Source: an uncultured Myxococcales bacterium
GTDB lineage: Bacteria > Myxococcota_A > UBA9042
Length of the DNA stretch: 64,000 bases
Reading direction: 5' to 3'
Assembly: GCA_903896545.1 (NCBI GenBank)
Contig: CAITYF010000040.1
Span: 1 to 64,000 of the forward strand
This document shows positions 8,818 to 17,285 of this stretch, in pieces. The position numbers and the translations under genes were made by a program. Below the pieces are notes generated by a model, which saw only the letters and a program-made list of their open reading frames with translations, searched no databases and was not told where the DNA came from. The first letter of the stretch is position 1. Every line of letters begins with the position of its first letter.

Positions 8818-10239
8818 TCACTTCGGGTGGATCTCAAACGAGTGACTTGCTCGATGGCGGTCGGCATGCAGAACCACACGGTCCCCGTCGATCTCCGCGC
8901 TGTCGCCCGCCGAGAGGGTCATTGTGAACCCTTGCGGAAAAAACCGCGCAGTCGGAACAAACAGGATGGTCGGGTCGGGAATCACGCGTGTGGGGTCTTC
9001 TGACCAAATGTAACGAAACGCGTGTGTGTCGGGATCCCAGTTCAACACTTCAGGGATTCCAGCGGTTTGCACGGGATACGGGCGAACCAACAGGTTGATC
9101 AGCTCCAGGTTTTCGACGCCGTCAGCCGAAACCAGCTCGTTCCCGCTTGGGAAGTAGCCAAAACAGGCGCTGCCCAGCAGGAATTCGTCGAGCATCGTCA
9201 GGGAATCGCGGTAGAATACAGGCCCGCCTCCACCCCATTCGCCGACCCACAGAGGTCCGCCCAACTCGACGGCCTCCGTCATCGCCTGCGCATAGTCCTG
9301 GCGAATGTCGTTCGTCGTCTTCCCTGAATGCAGGTAGCCGAGGTAGAGGTGCGGGGCATACACCACGTTGTCGTCACCAATCGGCTGCGGATGGACCCGC
9401 ATCCCGCTCGCGCGCTGAACCGCCGGATCGAGCACCAATGTCTGCTGCGCGCCAACGCCGCGAACCAGACCGGTCAAGCGCTTGTAGTAGGGAAACAGCA
9501 CTTGGCGCTCGTACGCTTCCACCCCTTCTTCGTACGTCGGACCTGTTTGAATGCTTGTCAGCATGTCTGAGGGCTCGTTGAAGAAATTGAATGCCACCAC
9601 GGTAGGCGAGTCCCGATAATACTCTGCGACCTTGAGCCACACGTCGGCGAGGTGATCGAGCAGCAGGCGACCGTCAGGGGCTTTGGCACCGGTCCAGAAG
9701 TCGGACTCCGCCTGGGTTCTCCCGATCCCAAAGTCGTCGTTCTTGTACTTGCCGTCACAGGTCCAGGTCGGGATCCCCAAACCACCGGTGAAGCACATCG
9801 ACCACTGGAATTGATGCATGTCCAGAACGACGACGATGTCGTGGCGTTGCGCGAAGCCGATGACCCGATCCACCTCGTTTTTCAAGTAGCTCAGGTCAAT
9901 CTTGCCGGGCTCTGGCTCCAGATAGGCCCAAGCGATCGGCAAGCGCACGACGTGAAAGCCCCAGCTCGCCAGGCGGGCAAAATCCGCCTCCTGCGGGCCG
10001 TGCGGTTGCGTGCTGAAGTTGCCCCACTCCAGGGCGCTGTAGTTCACGCCGCGAAGCATCAGCACACGACCATCCGCGTCGCGAATCCAGCGGCCTTCGG
10101 GCACCCAGCGTTTGGGGTGCGCGGTGACGCCGGCGTCTGCTTCGGTGCCCGCGTTATCCGTTGGGGCGCCGCAGCCGAAAATCAGCGCGAGGGCTAGCGC
10201 CCAGACAGGTGTGAGCAGGAACCGCTTCAGAGCATCCAT
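8818..10239 (-). CDS. Glycoside hydrolase family 5 lipoprotein, endoglycoceramidase-like
   Basis: A 473-residue lipoprotein (lipobox IFGCGA, short Asp/Ala spacer) with a GH5 TIM barrel. Visible marks are RGVNYSALEWG, VRLPIAWAYLEP, IVVVLDMHQFQWS, the acid/base glutamate in FNFFNEPSDM and the nucleophile glutamate in LWVGEWGGGG. The DMHQ block and a C-terminal beta-rich tail starting near RPYPVQTAG resemble endoglycoceramidase-type GH5 enzymes more than plain cellulases; activity on glycolipids or beta-glucans is an inference. Start at ATG 10239 with GGAG upstream gives a clean signal peptide; the longer in-frame extension lacks sense. It lies downstream of the GH13 gene on the same strand (113-bp gap), suggesting a shared carbohydrate role. 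Confidence 0.85.
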   Translation of the reverse strand: MDALKRFLLTPVWALALALIFGCGAPTDNAGTEADAGVTAHPKRWVPEGRWIRDADGRVLMLRGVNYSALEWGNFSTQPHGPQEADFARLASWGFHVVRLPIAWAYLEPEPGKIDLSYLKNEVDRVIGFAQRHDIVVVLDMHQFQWSMCFTGGLGIPTWTCDGKYKNDDFGIGRTQAESDFWTGAKAPDGRLLLDHLADVWLKVAEYYRDSPTVVAFNFFNEPSDMLTSIQTGPTYEEGVEAYERQVLFPYYKRLTGLVRGVGAQQTLVLDPAVQRASGMRVHPQPIGDDNVVYAPHLYLGYLHSGKTTNDIRQDYAQAMTEAVELGGPLWVGEWGGGGPVFYRDSLTMLDEFLLGSACFGYFPSGNELVSADGVENLELINLLVRPYPVQTAGIPEVLNWDPDTHAFRYIWSEDPTRVIPDPTILFVPTARFFPQGFTMTLSAGDSAEIDGDRVVLHADRHRASHSFEIHPK

Positions 10240-10352
10240 CTTGGTCTCCACGGCCGCTTCGACTTCAGGTCGTGGCGCCCCGCTGTGTAGATCACGTGTC
10301 CGATTCGGGCCCCGCACGCTTCGATGGCCTGCAGTTCGTCTACTGATCGCCG

Positions 10353-12599
10353 CTACTTCTTCACCAACACCCTGACGCCCCGCGCCGCCACGTCCACGCT
10401 CGTGCCGCTCACGTCCGCGCCGCCCATCAGATCCTGCCACGTCCCAGTCGGCAGCCCGCCAAGGCTCGCGCTGCCATCGCCGCGGTTGATTGCCACCAGC
10501 ACCGTGTCGCCCGCCGTTGTCATCTGGTACAGCCACGCGTCCTGGGTAATCCACAGCGTTTTCCGCGTGCCCTTGCGCAGCGCCGGGTGATTCTTGCGCG
10601 CTTGTCCCAGCGCCTTCATGCGCGCGAGCAACAGGTTCTGGCCGTCATTGTAGCCCGTCCACAGCATCGCCCGCCGATTATCCGGATCGCCCGCGCCCGC
10701 CAGACCCACTTCATCGCCGTAGTACACAAGCGGCACGCCGCGGTTGGTCATCAACACCGCCATCGCGACGCTCATGCGCTCGTACGCGCTCGTGCCGCCC
10801 GGCTGCGTGGGCTGGTTGCTCCACGCTTTGTCCTTGCCGTTGGCCCACACGTCGCCCCAGATCGGCGTGTCTTGCGCCATGTGAATCGTGCGTGGCAGAT
10901 CGTGATTCCCGATAAAAGTCGACATGATGGCGTCGGGACCAAAGAAGCCGTCATTGCCGTCCAAGAACTTCTCGACGTCCTGCATTTTGCCTTGGCGCAG
11001 CAAGATCGTGTTGTCCAAATTGGCGCGTTCGGCAAAATCAAATTGGCCGTCCAATTTCGTGCACGGATCGACAAATGTCTTCAGGAACGTCTGATCGCCC
11101 GAATACGTTTCCCCCACCAGCCAAATGTGCTGCTGTCGCAGGGGCTCCACGTCGGTCAGCAGCCGCGCGCGCAGGTCAGTCAGCCACGCGCCTTCCACGT
11201 GTTTAATCGCATCCAAGCGCAAACCATCGGCGCCCGATTGCTGCAGCCACCAAACCACGTTGTCGATAGACGCTTTGCGCGCGTCGTAGTTGAGGAAATT
11301 GAAGTCGGGCAGATACGTTGTAAACCAGCAATACAGCATCGACGGGCCTTCCCACGGGCAGACGCCGCTCCCGCAGACGCAATTTTGCCCCGACACTTGC
11401 CCTGGGTGAAACCAGCCATCGCCCTGATGCGCTTGCCACACGGGTGCGCTCGCGTGCACGTGGTTCATCGCGTAATCCAGCACAATCTGGATGCCTTTTT
11501 GGTGCGCTGCCTGCACGAGCGCCTGCAACTCCGCCATCGAGCCAAAGTGCGCGTTCGTCTTCTCCCGATCGCGCGGCCAGTAACCGTGATAGCCGGAGTA
11601 TTTTTGTCCATCTTCGCCGAATTCCAGCGCGTCGGTCGGATCCAGCGGCACCGTCAGCCAGAGGACGTTCACGCCCAGTTCGGTGAAGTAGTTTGCGTTG
11701 ATTTTTTGCGTCACGCCGGCCCAATCGCCGCCATGCCAACCGGCGATGGGTGCCACGCTGGTCGGTGCGCCGTTGTTGTTCGCATCGCCGTCCAGAAAGC
11801 GGTCGACAAAGACGAAGTACATCACGCCGTCGTGCCAGTCGAACGCGTCCGGCTTGGCATCGATACCGCAAACCGTCTGCAACTTGCCGCAGACCCACGG
11901 GATGCACGCCTGCGCGCTGAGAAGCGAGTTCGTGTTGCCGTTGTTGTCGGTGACTTTTTGGCTGTTGCTCGGATCCACGACCCATAAATCGCCGCCGCCG
12001 TTCTTTTGGATGTGGAATTTGTACTCGACGTTTTGCCCGTAGGGCATCGGCGCGTCGACGCTCCAGTCCGTGCCGCTCGCCGTCATCGCGATGCCGGTCT
12101 TCCAGCCGTTGAAGCTGCCGCGCAGCTCGACGCTCGCCTCCGAACCGTCGCCGTTGTAGGTGAAACCCGTTGGGCAAATTTTGGGCGCCACGCCGCATTC
12201 GGGGCCGCCAACGTCGGCTACCGCGTCGACCACGACATCCTGAGCAACGTCGGGTAGCGCATCCGGCTGGACGTCCTGCACCGCATCCGGAACCGCGCTG
12301 TCTTGGGCGACATCGAGGACCACAGCGTCCGTCGCGGCATCGGCAATCGCGTCCGGCGTGACCGCAGCGTCGGTCACGGCATCCGTCATTGCGTCGGCGC
12401 CTGGTGCTACGTCCGTCGCTGCGTCTGCCACGGCATCGGTGCCAGACGGAATGTCCTTGGTTGGACCAAAATCCAGACCGGCAAGTGAATCCGCGGTGTC
12501 TGCGGCAGCGTCTGCCGTTCCCTCACTCTGCTCAGGCGGCGCGCACGCCACAAGCGCGCAACACGAGGTCAGAATCAGCAGGCGGAACAACGCGGACAT
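10353..12599 (-). CDS. Alpha-amylase family (GH13) lipoprotein with N-terminal CBM48-like domain
   Basis: A 748-residue exported GH13 enzyme. The lipobox is LVACAP, followed by an unusually long spacer of nearly 90 residues built on DAxxDAxxD. Then comes a carbohydrate-binding-like domain (ASVELRGSFNGWKTGIAMT), and a GH13 barrel with GYWPRDREKTNAHFGS, the nucleophile Asp in GLRLDAIKHV, the acid/base Glu in WLVGETYSGDQ and the transition-state Asp in FIGNHDLPR. The C-terminal beta domain ends WQDLMGGADVSGTSVDVAARGVRVL. It should cleave alpha-1,4-glucans at the cell surface, complementing the GH31 gene at 19650. Start at ATG 12599 gives the signal peptide directly. Confidence 0.92.
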   Translation of the reverse strand: MSALFRLLILTSCCALVACAPPEQSEGTADAAADTADSLAGLDFGPTKDIPSGTDAVADAATDVAPGADAMTDAVTDAAVTPDAIADAATDAVVLDVAQDSAVPDAVQDVQPDALPDVAQDVVVDAVADVGGPECGVAPKICPTGFTYNGDGSEASVELRGSFNGWKTGIAMTASGTDWSVDAPMPYGQNVEYKFHIQKNGGGDLWVVDPSNSQKVTDNNGNTNSLLSAQACIPWVCGKLQTVCGIDAKPDAFDWHDGVMYFVFVDRFLDGDANNNGAPTSVAPIAGWHGGDWAGVTQKINANYFTELGVNVLWLTVPLDPTDALEFGEDGQKYSGYHGYWPRDREKTNAHFGSMAELQALVQAAHQKGIQIVLDYAMNHVHASAPVWQAHQGDGWFHPGQVSGQNCVCGSGVCPWEGPSMLYCWFTTYLPDFNFLNYDARKASIDNVVWWLQQSGADGLRLDAIKHVEGAWLTDLRARLLTDVEPLRQQHIWLVGETYSGDQTFLKTFVDPCTKLDGQFDFAERANLDNTILLRQGKMQDVEKFLDGNDGFFGPDAIMSTFIGNHDLPRTIHMAQDTPIWGDVWANGKDKAWSNQPTQPGGTSAYERMSVAMAVLMTNRGVPLVYYGDEVGLAGAGDPDNRRAMLWTGYNDGQNLLLARMKALGQARKNHPALRKGTRKTLWITQDAWLYQMTTAGDTVLVAINRGDGSASLGGLPTGTWQDLMGGADVSGTSVDVAARGVRVLVKK

Positions 12600-12844
12600 G
12601 GCTCTCCGTTGGCGCAAAAAGCCGCATCGCGCCGCCTTCAGCGTACTCGCTTGACGGTGTGAATCAACTGGCTTGCGGGCAAACTGGTTTGGTCGGCGCA
12701 TTGTTTCTATCCGCGAACAGTGTTGTCCAAAACATAGCTATTGTGCGCGTCGTCATGTGCGACTACTTTGGTCCTATCCGGAGCCCGCTGTGGGCAGCCG
12801 GCACCCAGAGCGTTTGACGGCCGCTGGCCGATGTGGAGAGTACA

Positions 12845-13438
12845 ATGCGTCAGTTTGCCTCGATGTTTCTGGCGGTCGCCGTGGCCGCTACCCCCGTGAT
12901 GGCCTTTGCGGGCGAGAAAGCCAAGGCTCCGGCCGCTGCTCCGGTTGCCCTCACCGGCACCATCGGTTTTGTCGGTAGCAAAGTGACCGGCACGCACGAG
13001 GGCAACTTCAAGTCGTGGACCGGCACCGCCGAACTGAAGGACGGTAAGGCGGCTGGCGGCAAGCTGGAATTCACCGCGCAGATCGACTCGCTCGAAGTTG
13101 ACGTCGCGACCGCCAACGCTTGGACGCCCAAGCTGCTTGAACACCTCAAGGGCCCGGACTTCTTTGACGTCGCCAAGTTCGCGACCGCGACGTTCAAGTC
13201 GACCGCGATCAAGGCGGACGGCGCGGGCTTCAAGATCACCGGCAACTTGACCCTGCATGGCGTGACCAAAGGCGTTGAATTCCCAGCGACCATCAAGATC
13301 GAAGGCAAGGAAGTCAAGGGCGACGCGGAGTTCACGATCAACCGCAAGGACTTCGGCATCGCCTACGCGGGCAAGCAGGACGACCTGATCCGCGATGGCG
13401 TGGTGTTGAAGATTCACGTGGCGGGTAAGCTGCCGTAG
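12845..13438 (+). CDS. YceI family periplasmic protein
   Basis: A 197-residue protein with a cleavable signal peptide (ending VMAFAG), then the YceI lipocalin-like beta barrel. Family marks are GTIGFVGSKVTGTHEGNFKSWTG, DSLEVDVATANAW, KGPDFFDVAKFATATFKSTAI, ITGNLTLHGVTKGVEF and the closing DEFTINRKDFGI-type strand. YceI proteins bind long polyisoprenoid or amphipathic ligands in the periplasm; the ligand here is unknown. The start is the ATG at 12845 with GGAG upstream. It is divergent from the GH13 gene and is followed by the 320-bp structured repeat rather than a gene. Confidence 0.92.
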   Translation: MRQFASMFLAVAVAATPVMAFAGEKAKAPAAAPVALTGTIGFVGSKVTGTHEGNFKSWTGTAELKDGKAAGGKLEFTAQIDSLEVDVATANAWTPKLLEHLKGPDFFDVAKFATATFKSTAIKADGAGFKITGNLTLHGVTKGVEFPATIKIEGKEVKGDAEFTINRKDFGIAYAGKQDDLIRDGVVLKIHVAGKLP

Positions 13439-13482
13439 GTATTTGGGAAAGCGGTCATTTTGGGTCGGGTGCGCTGGTTTAG

Positions 13483-13802
13483 TTGGGCGCATCCGGCCTG
13501 AAAGGCCGGACCGGGCCGCGGATTCCAGCCGTCGAACGGCTGGAACGGAGCCCCGATGCGGGGCTCCGCGCAGAGCGTCCGGTCCCTTGCGCATCTGGTG
13601 ACAAATTCCAGAATGCCACCCGTGCACCGGGCGCGCGAAGCGCGGACGGGTGGGAATTTCCGGCTGAGTGGCGCGCACCACGCGAAAGCGATCGCTACCG
13701 CTTGCGGCGGAGACACCGCAGGTGGCTCCGTCTTTCGCGTCGGCGCCAGCCGGTCCGCGAAGGATAGAGCGCGGTCCGGCCGCTTCGGCCGGATTCGCCC
13801 AA
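13483..13802. repeat. 320-bp structured repeat with terminal inverted ends, copy A
   Basis: Fills most of the 415-bp gap between the convergent YceI and histidine-kinase genes. The left end (13483-13515) and the reverse complement of the right end (13770-13802) agree at about 27 of 33 positions. Each end carries TTGGGCG followed by a TCCGGCC/GGCCGGA hairpin; most differences lie in the loop. Inside are further stems: TTCCAGCCGT-CGA-ACGGCTGGAA, CGGAGCCCCG-ATG-CGGGGCTCCG, CCACCCGT/ACGGGTGG (13616-13653) enclosing a CGCGC-GAA-GCGCG hairpin, ACGCGAAAG/CTTTCGCGT (13680-13740), and GCCGGTCCGCG/CGCGGTCCGGC. A GGACCGG...CCGGTCC pair can enclose the second and third hairpins. No protein reading frame is credible. 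It could be a MITE/REP-like element or a structured RNA. Confidence 0.75.
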
Positions 13803-13853
13803 ACGGTTCCCAAACTTCTCGCGCTTTCCGCTAAGTCTCTCGCGCTCTCCCGC

Positions 13854-15806
13854 TCAATTTACCGGCGTGGCCACAAACACCGCCGAATCCGCGTTGCGAT
13901 ACCGCACCAGCACCCGCAGTGTCGCGTCCGTTTCGCGGTCCACGCGTGCCAGCGCCGCGTCAATCTCCGCGTCCGTCGCCGAACGCGCGATCGTCTCCAA
14001 TTGCGACAGGCTCGCCGCGAGCCGCCGCGCGCCCACGCACGCCGCCGTGCCGCGTTGCCGGTGCGCCAAAAGCATGAGCATCTCCCGATCGCGCGCCGCC
14101 GCCGTCAGCTCAGCGCGCGTCTGCGCCGCTGCCTCCTCAAAGATGCCAACCACCGCGTGCACGGTCGCCAGCCCGCCGGCGCGTTTCAAGTCCGCCAGCG
14201 TCGCGACCTCTAAAACCGGCAGTTCGGTGTTCGATACCGGCAGCTGAATCGCCTGGCTAATCCGCCGCATCCGCGGCAAGTGCTTCAGCACGGCCTGACG
14301 CAGCTCGTCGGCACGCAGCGGCTTCATCAGCACAGCGTCGACGCCCGCGGCACGCGCCCGCTCGTGGTCTTCCGGCATCACCGACGCGGTCACTGCCAGC
14401 ATTGGCACACGCTGACCTTTGGGCTCTGCCGCGCGGATCTGCTGCGCCGCCGCGTAGCCGTCCAGCACCGGCATCTGGCAGTCCAATAGCACCACATCGT
14501 ACCGCCGGTGCCGCGCTGCCTGCACCGCTGCGGCGCCATCGCCCACGACGTCGACACTTACGCCAAGCGTCTCCAGCAGACGTTTGGCAATCACCTGGTT
14601 GATCCGGTTGTCCTCGGCTACGAGCACGTGGCCTACCACCGCCTCCGCGGACGGAGAGCTGATTGGCGTACTCGCCACCAACGGCAACGCGTCGGGCAGC
14701 GCCATCTCGATCTCAAAGAAGAACGTGCTGCCGTGCCCCGGTTCGCTGTGGCATTCCAGGCGCCCGCCCATCAAGTGCACGAGCTGACTGCTGATTGCGA
14801 GCCCCAGACCCGTGCCACCATACACGCGGGTCGTCGACGCATCCGCTTGCGTGAACGGCTCAAACGCGCGCCGTAGCACGTCCGGTTCAATGCCGATGCC
14901 TGTGTCCTGTACTTCCACCCGCAGTCGCGCGTTCTGCGCCGCCAGCGCCACCGTCCGTGCGCGCAGCGTGATGGTGCCGCGCTCGGTGAACTTCGTCGCG
15001 TTGCCCAGCAGGTTGATCAGCACTTGCTGCAGTCGCACCGCATCGCCCGCGACCCAACTCGGCAAGTCTGGTTGCACGTCCAGCGCGACCTGCAGACCCT
15101 TGTGACGCGCGGTCACGGCGACCAGATCGAGGGTTTCGCGCAGCACGGGGAGCAGCTCAAATTCCGCCTCTTCCAGCTCCATCCGACCCGCCTCGATCTT
15201 GGAGAAATCGAGGATGTCGTTGATGACGGTGAGGAGCAGCTCGCCCGAACTCTGAATCATGTCGACGTACTGTCGCTGATCCAGCGATAGTGGTGTCTCC
15301 AGAAGCACTTGCGTCACGCCCAGAACACCGTGCATGGGCGTGCGAATTTCGTGGCTCATGCGCGCGAGGAACTCGCCTTTGGCGCGGTTTGCCGTCTCGG
15401 CGATTTGCTGGGCCTCGCGCAGTTGCAGCTCCGTCTGCACGCGCGCGGTGACTTCGGCATCCAAGCGGACCCGCAGATCGCGCAGGCGACCGACGACGGC
15501 GCCGACCAGTGGCAGGCCCATTGCGGTCGCAAGTTGACCGCCCTGCAACCAGGAGGACCACGCGATGCCGAGCACAACCTCACCCAGCGCGAGATGCAGC
15601 GCGACGCAGCCTGCCGCGGCAATCAGACCAGCCACGAGACCGCGCTGGCCAGCGGCCAAAAGCACAACGCCGGTCGCGAAGCTCTCCGCGCCAGGTCCAA
15701 GGGCTTGATACAAGTGCGTAAAACCCAACGCGTAGGCGATCGCGAGGAGCAGCGGAAAGGAGCGCCAAATCGCGTCAGGAATCCGCTTTTGGCGCTCGCC
15801 GTCCAT
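13854..15806 (-). CDS. Hybrid sensor histidine kinase (TM - HisKA - HATPase - REC - Hpt)
   Basis: A 650-residue membrane hybrid kinase. Residues about 14-105 hold several hydrophobic segments with no recognisable ligand domain. These are followed by a coiled coil, HisKA with phosphoacceptor His152 (SHEIRTP), and HATPase with Asn269 (LLGNATKFT), DTGIG at 301 and GGTGLGLAI. The receiver runs about 393-510 with Asp442 (LLDCQMPVLDG) and Lys495. A C-terminal Hpt-like domain has His582 in LLAHRQRGTAACVGA, a slightly divergent form of the usual AHxLKG motif. The phosphate path His-Asp-His would end on a separate receiver, and the only other one in the window is fused to the kinase encoded just upstream. 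It starts 3 bp after that gene, so they share an operon. Confidence 0.93.
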   Translation of the reverse strand: MDGERQKRIPDAIWRSFPLLLAIAYALGFTHLYQALGPGAESFATGVVLLAAGQRGLVAGLIAAAGCVALHLALGEVVLGIAWSSWLQGGQLATAMGLPLVGAVVGRLRDLRVRLDAEVTARVQTELQLREAQQIAETANRAKGEFLARMSHEIRTPMHGVLGVTQVLLETPLSLDQRQYVDMIQSSGELLLTVINDILDFSKIEAGRMELEEAEFELLPVLRETLDLVAVTARHKGLQVALDVQPDLPSWVAGDAVRLQQVLINLLGNATKFTERGTITLRARTVALAAQNARLRVEVQDTGIGIEPDVLRRAFEPFTQADASTTRVYGGTGLGLAISSQLVHLMGGRLECHSEPGHGSTFFFEIEMALPDALPLVASTPISSPSAEAVVGHVLVAEDNRINQVIAKRLLETLGVSVDVVGDGAAAVQAARHRRYDVVLLDCQMPVLDGYAAAQQIRAAEPKGQRVPMLAVTASVMPEDHERARAAGVDAVLMKPLRADELRQAVLKHLPRMRRISQAIQLPVSNTELPVLEVATLADLKRAGGLATVHAVVGIFEEAAAQTRAELTAAARDREMLMLLAHRQRGTAACVGARRLAASLSQLETIARSATDAEIDAALARVDRETDATLRVLVRYRNADSAVFVATPVN

Positions 15807-15809
15807 TCT

Positions 15810-17285
15810 CTACACTCCCAGTGGCGGCGCCACGCCGGCCAGACGCAGCATTTCCGGGATTCTATGCAGTTCCATGGCCTTGTCGAGACACCATGCGCGT
15901 CCCATCGCCGCGGTATCTTCGCGCAGCCGTGACGATACGACGCTGGAACAGAAAACTACGGGTCCAGCAAAGCCATTGGCGCGCGCGGTGTCGATGAGCG
16001 TCAGACCGTCCATGCCGGGCATCAGGATGTCGCAAATTACTGCGTCCGGCGGCGGATTGCGCCGCAGCCAGTCCAGCGCGGATTCGCCGCTCTCCAGCGC
16101 TTCGCAGTCGCAGCCAGTCGACTGCACCAGGGTACGCACCAGTCCGCGCATCACCCTGTCGTCGTCGATCGTCAGCACCAGAGGCTTTGTGCGCTTGACG
16201 ACTGTACACGCCGGAACTGGCACCGCGCTCGCCGCCACCCGTCGTCGTGGCGATTCTGGACCCGCGTTCCCGCCTGGCAGAAACCAACCCGACCACGCAA
16301 GCTCCGCCGCCGGTCGCGCTTTTTCAAAAAGCCGCCGCACTTCGGCCATTGTCTGCGGCCGATTCGCCGGGTTCTTCTGGAGCATCGCCATGACGACTTC
16401 ATCCAGTTCCGCCGGTACCCATTCGCCACCTGGAACCGTTGACGGCATGGGCGGCGGGACGTTGACGATGCGGTGCAGCATGTCTTCCAGTGTCTTCGCT
16501 TCAAAGAGAATATGGCCGGTCAATAGTTCGAAAACCACGGCACCGAGGCTGTAAATGTCCGCTCGGTGGTCGACATTGCCCGCCGTCGCGACTTCTGGGG
16601 CCATCGTCGCCGGACTGCCAAACGTGCGCTGCGGGCTACTCCGATGCGCGATGGGTCGCAGCGTTTGGCCGTGCGGGGTTACCGCGTTTCGAGTGAGGCG
16701 TGCCAAACCAAAATCAAGCAGTTTCAGGGAAAATCCCTCTGGCCGCGTCCGATCATCGACCAAAAATAGGTTTTCCGCCTTCACATCGCGGTGGACGATG
16801 CCTGCCTTGTGTGCCGCGTCCAGCGCCGACGCCGTTTGATCGACAAGCGCAAACATTTCCAAAATGCCCAACTGCTGTTTGGCATCCAGCAGTTTCGCCA
16901 AATCGCGGCCGTTGAGGTGCTCCATGACGATGAAGAATCCCGCCTTGGGGTCCTGTCCATGGTCCAGCACGCGCACGATATTCGGGTGCGTCAGGAGGGC
17001 CTCCGCCTCCACTTCCAGACGAAAACGCGAGACCATGGTTGGGTCGAGCGTGCGCGACGCATTGAGCAATTTAACAGCCACCATCATCGGCAGGCGCTCG
17101 TGCGTTGCTAAATAAACTGTGCCAAAACCGCCGCATCCCAACTGTTTGCGTAACCGGTAACTGCCGCCAACGACGACGCCAATGAGCGGATCCAGGGGCA
17201 CGAATTCCACAAGTGGGTTGCCGTCCTGACCGCAATAATGCTGTTCGTCGGGGTACGTCGTTTGACAGACCGGGCACTGCTTCAT
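15810..17285 (-). CDS. Ser/Thr protein kinase with N-terminal zinc ribbon and C-terminal receiver domain
   Basis: A 491-residue soluble kinase. Residues 1-21 form a CPVC...YCGQDG zinc ribbon. The PknB-type kinase domain spans about 43-325: glycine loop GCGGFGTVYLA (50-60), Lys72, catalytic HRDVKAEN (Asp167), DFG (191-193) and a MAPE motif (228-231). Residues about 367-485 are a response-regulator receiver with acidic residues 374-376, phosphoacceptor Asp419 (VICDILMPGMDG) and Lys469. Having a receiver on a Ser/Thr kinase implies gating by a histidine kinase, plausibly the adjacent hybrid kinase. The start ATG overlaps the stop of the upstream gene (ATGA), indicating translational coupling. 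Confidence 0.93.
   Translation of the reverse strand: MKQCPVCQTTYPDEQHYCGQDGNPLVEFVPLDPLIGVVVGGSYRLRKQLGCGGFGTVYLATHERLPMMVAVKLLNASRTLDPTMVSRFRLEVEAEALLTHPNIVRVLDHGQDPKAGFFIVMEHLNGRDLAKLLDAKQQLGILEMFALVDQTASALDAAHKAGIVHRDVKAENLFLVDDRTRPEGFSLKLLDFGLARLTRNAVTPHGQTLRPIAHRSSPQRTFGSPATMAPEVATAGNVDHRADIYSLGAVVFELLTGHILFEAKTLEDMLHRIVNVPPPMPSTVPGGEWVPAELDEVVMAMLQKNPANRPQTMAEVRRLFEKARPAAELAWSGWFLPGGNAGPESPRRRVAASAVPVPACTVVKRTKPLVLTIDDDRVMRGLVRTLVQSTGCDCEALESGESALDWLRRNPPPDAVICDILMPGMDGLTLIDTARANGFAGPVVFCSSVVSSRLREDTAAMGRAWCLDKAMELHRIPEMLRLAGVAPPLGV

Noticed and set aside
7552..9003. 483-residue open frame antisense to pip, running through the repeat
   Set aside because: It covers a clear prolyl iminopeptidase and a palindromic intergenic repeat; composition is Arg/Val-rich without a family match.
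13483..13767. Short open frames inside the 320-bp repeat
   Set aside because: They translate palindromes and differ between copies; conservation is in base pairing rather than in protein.
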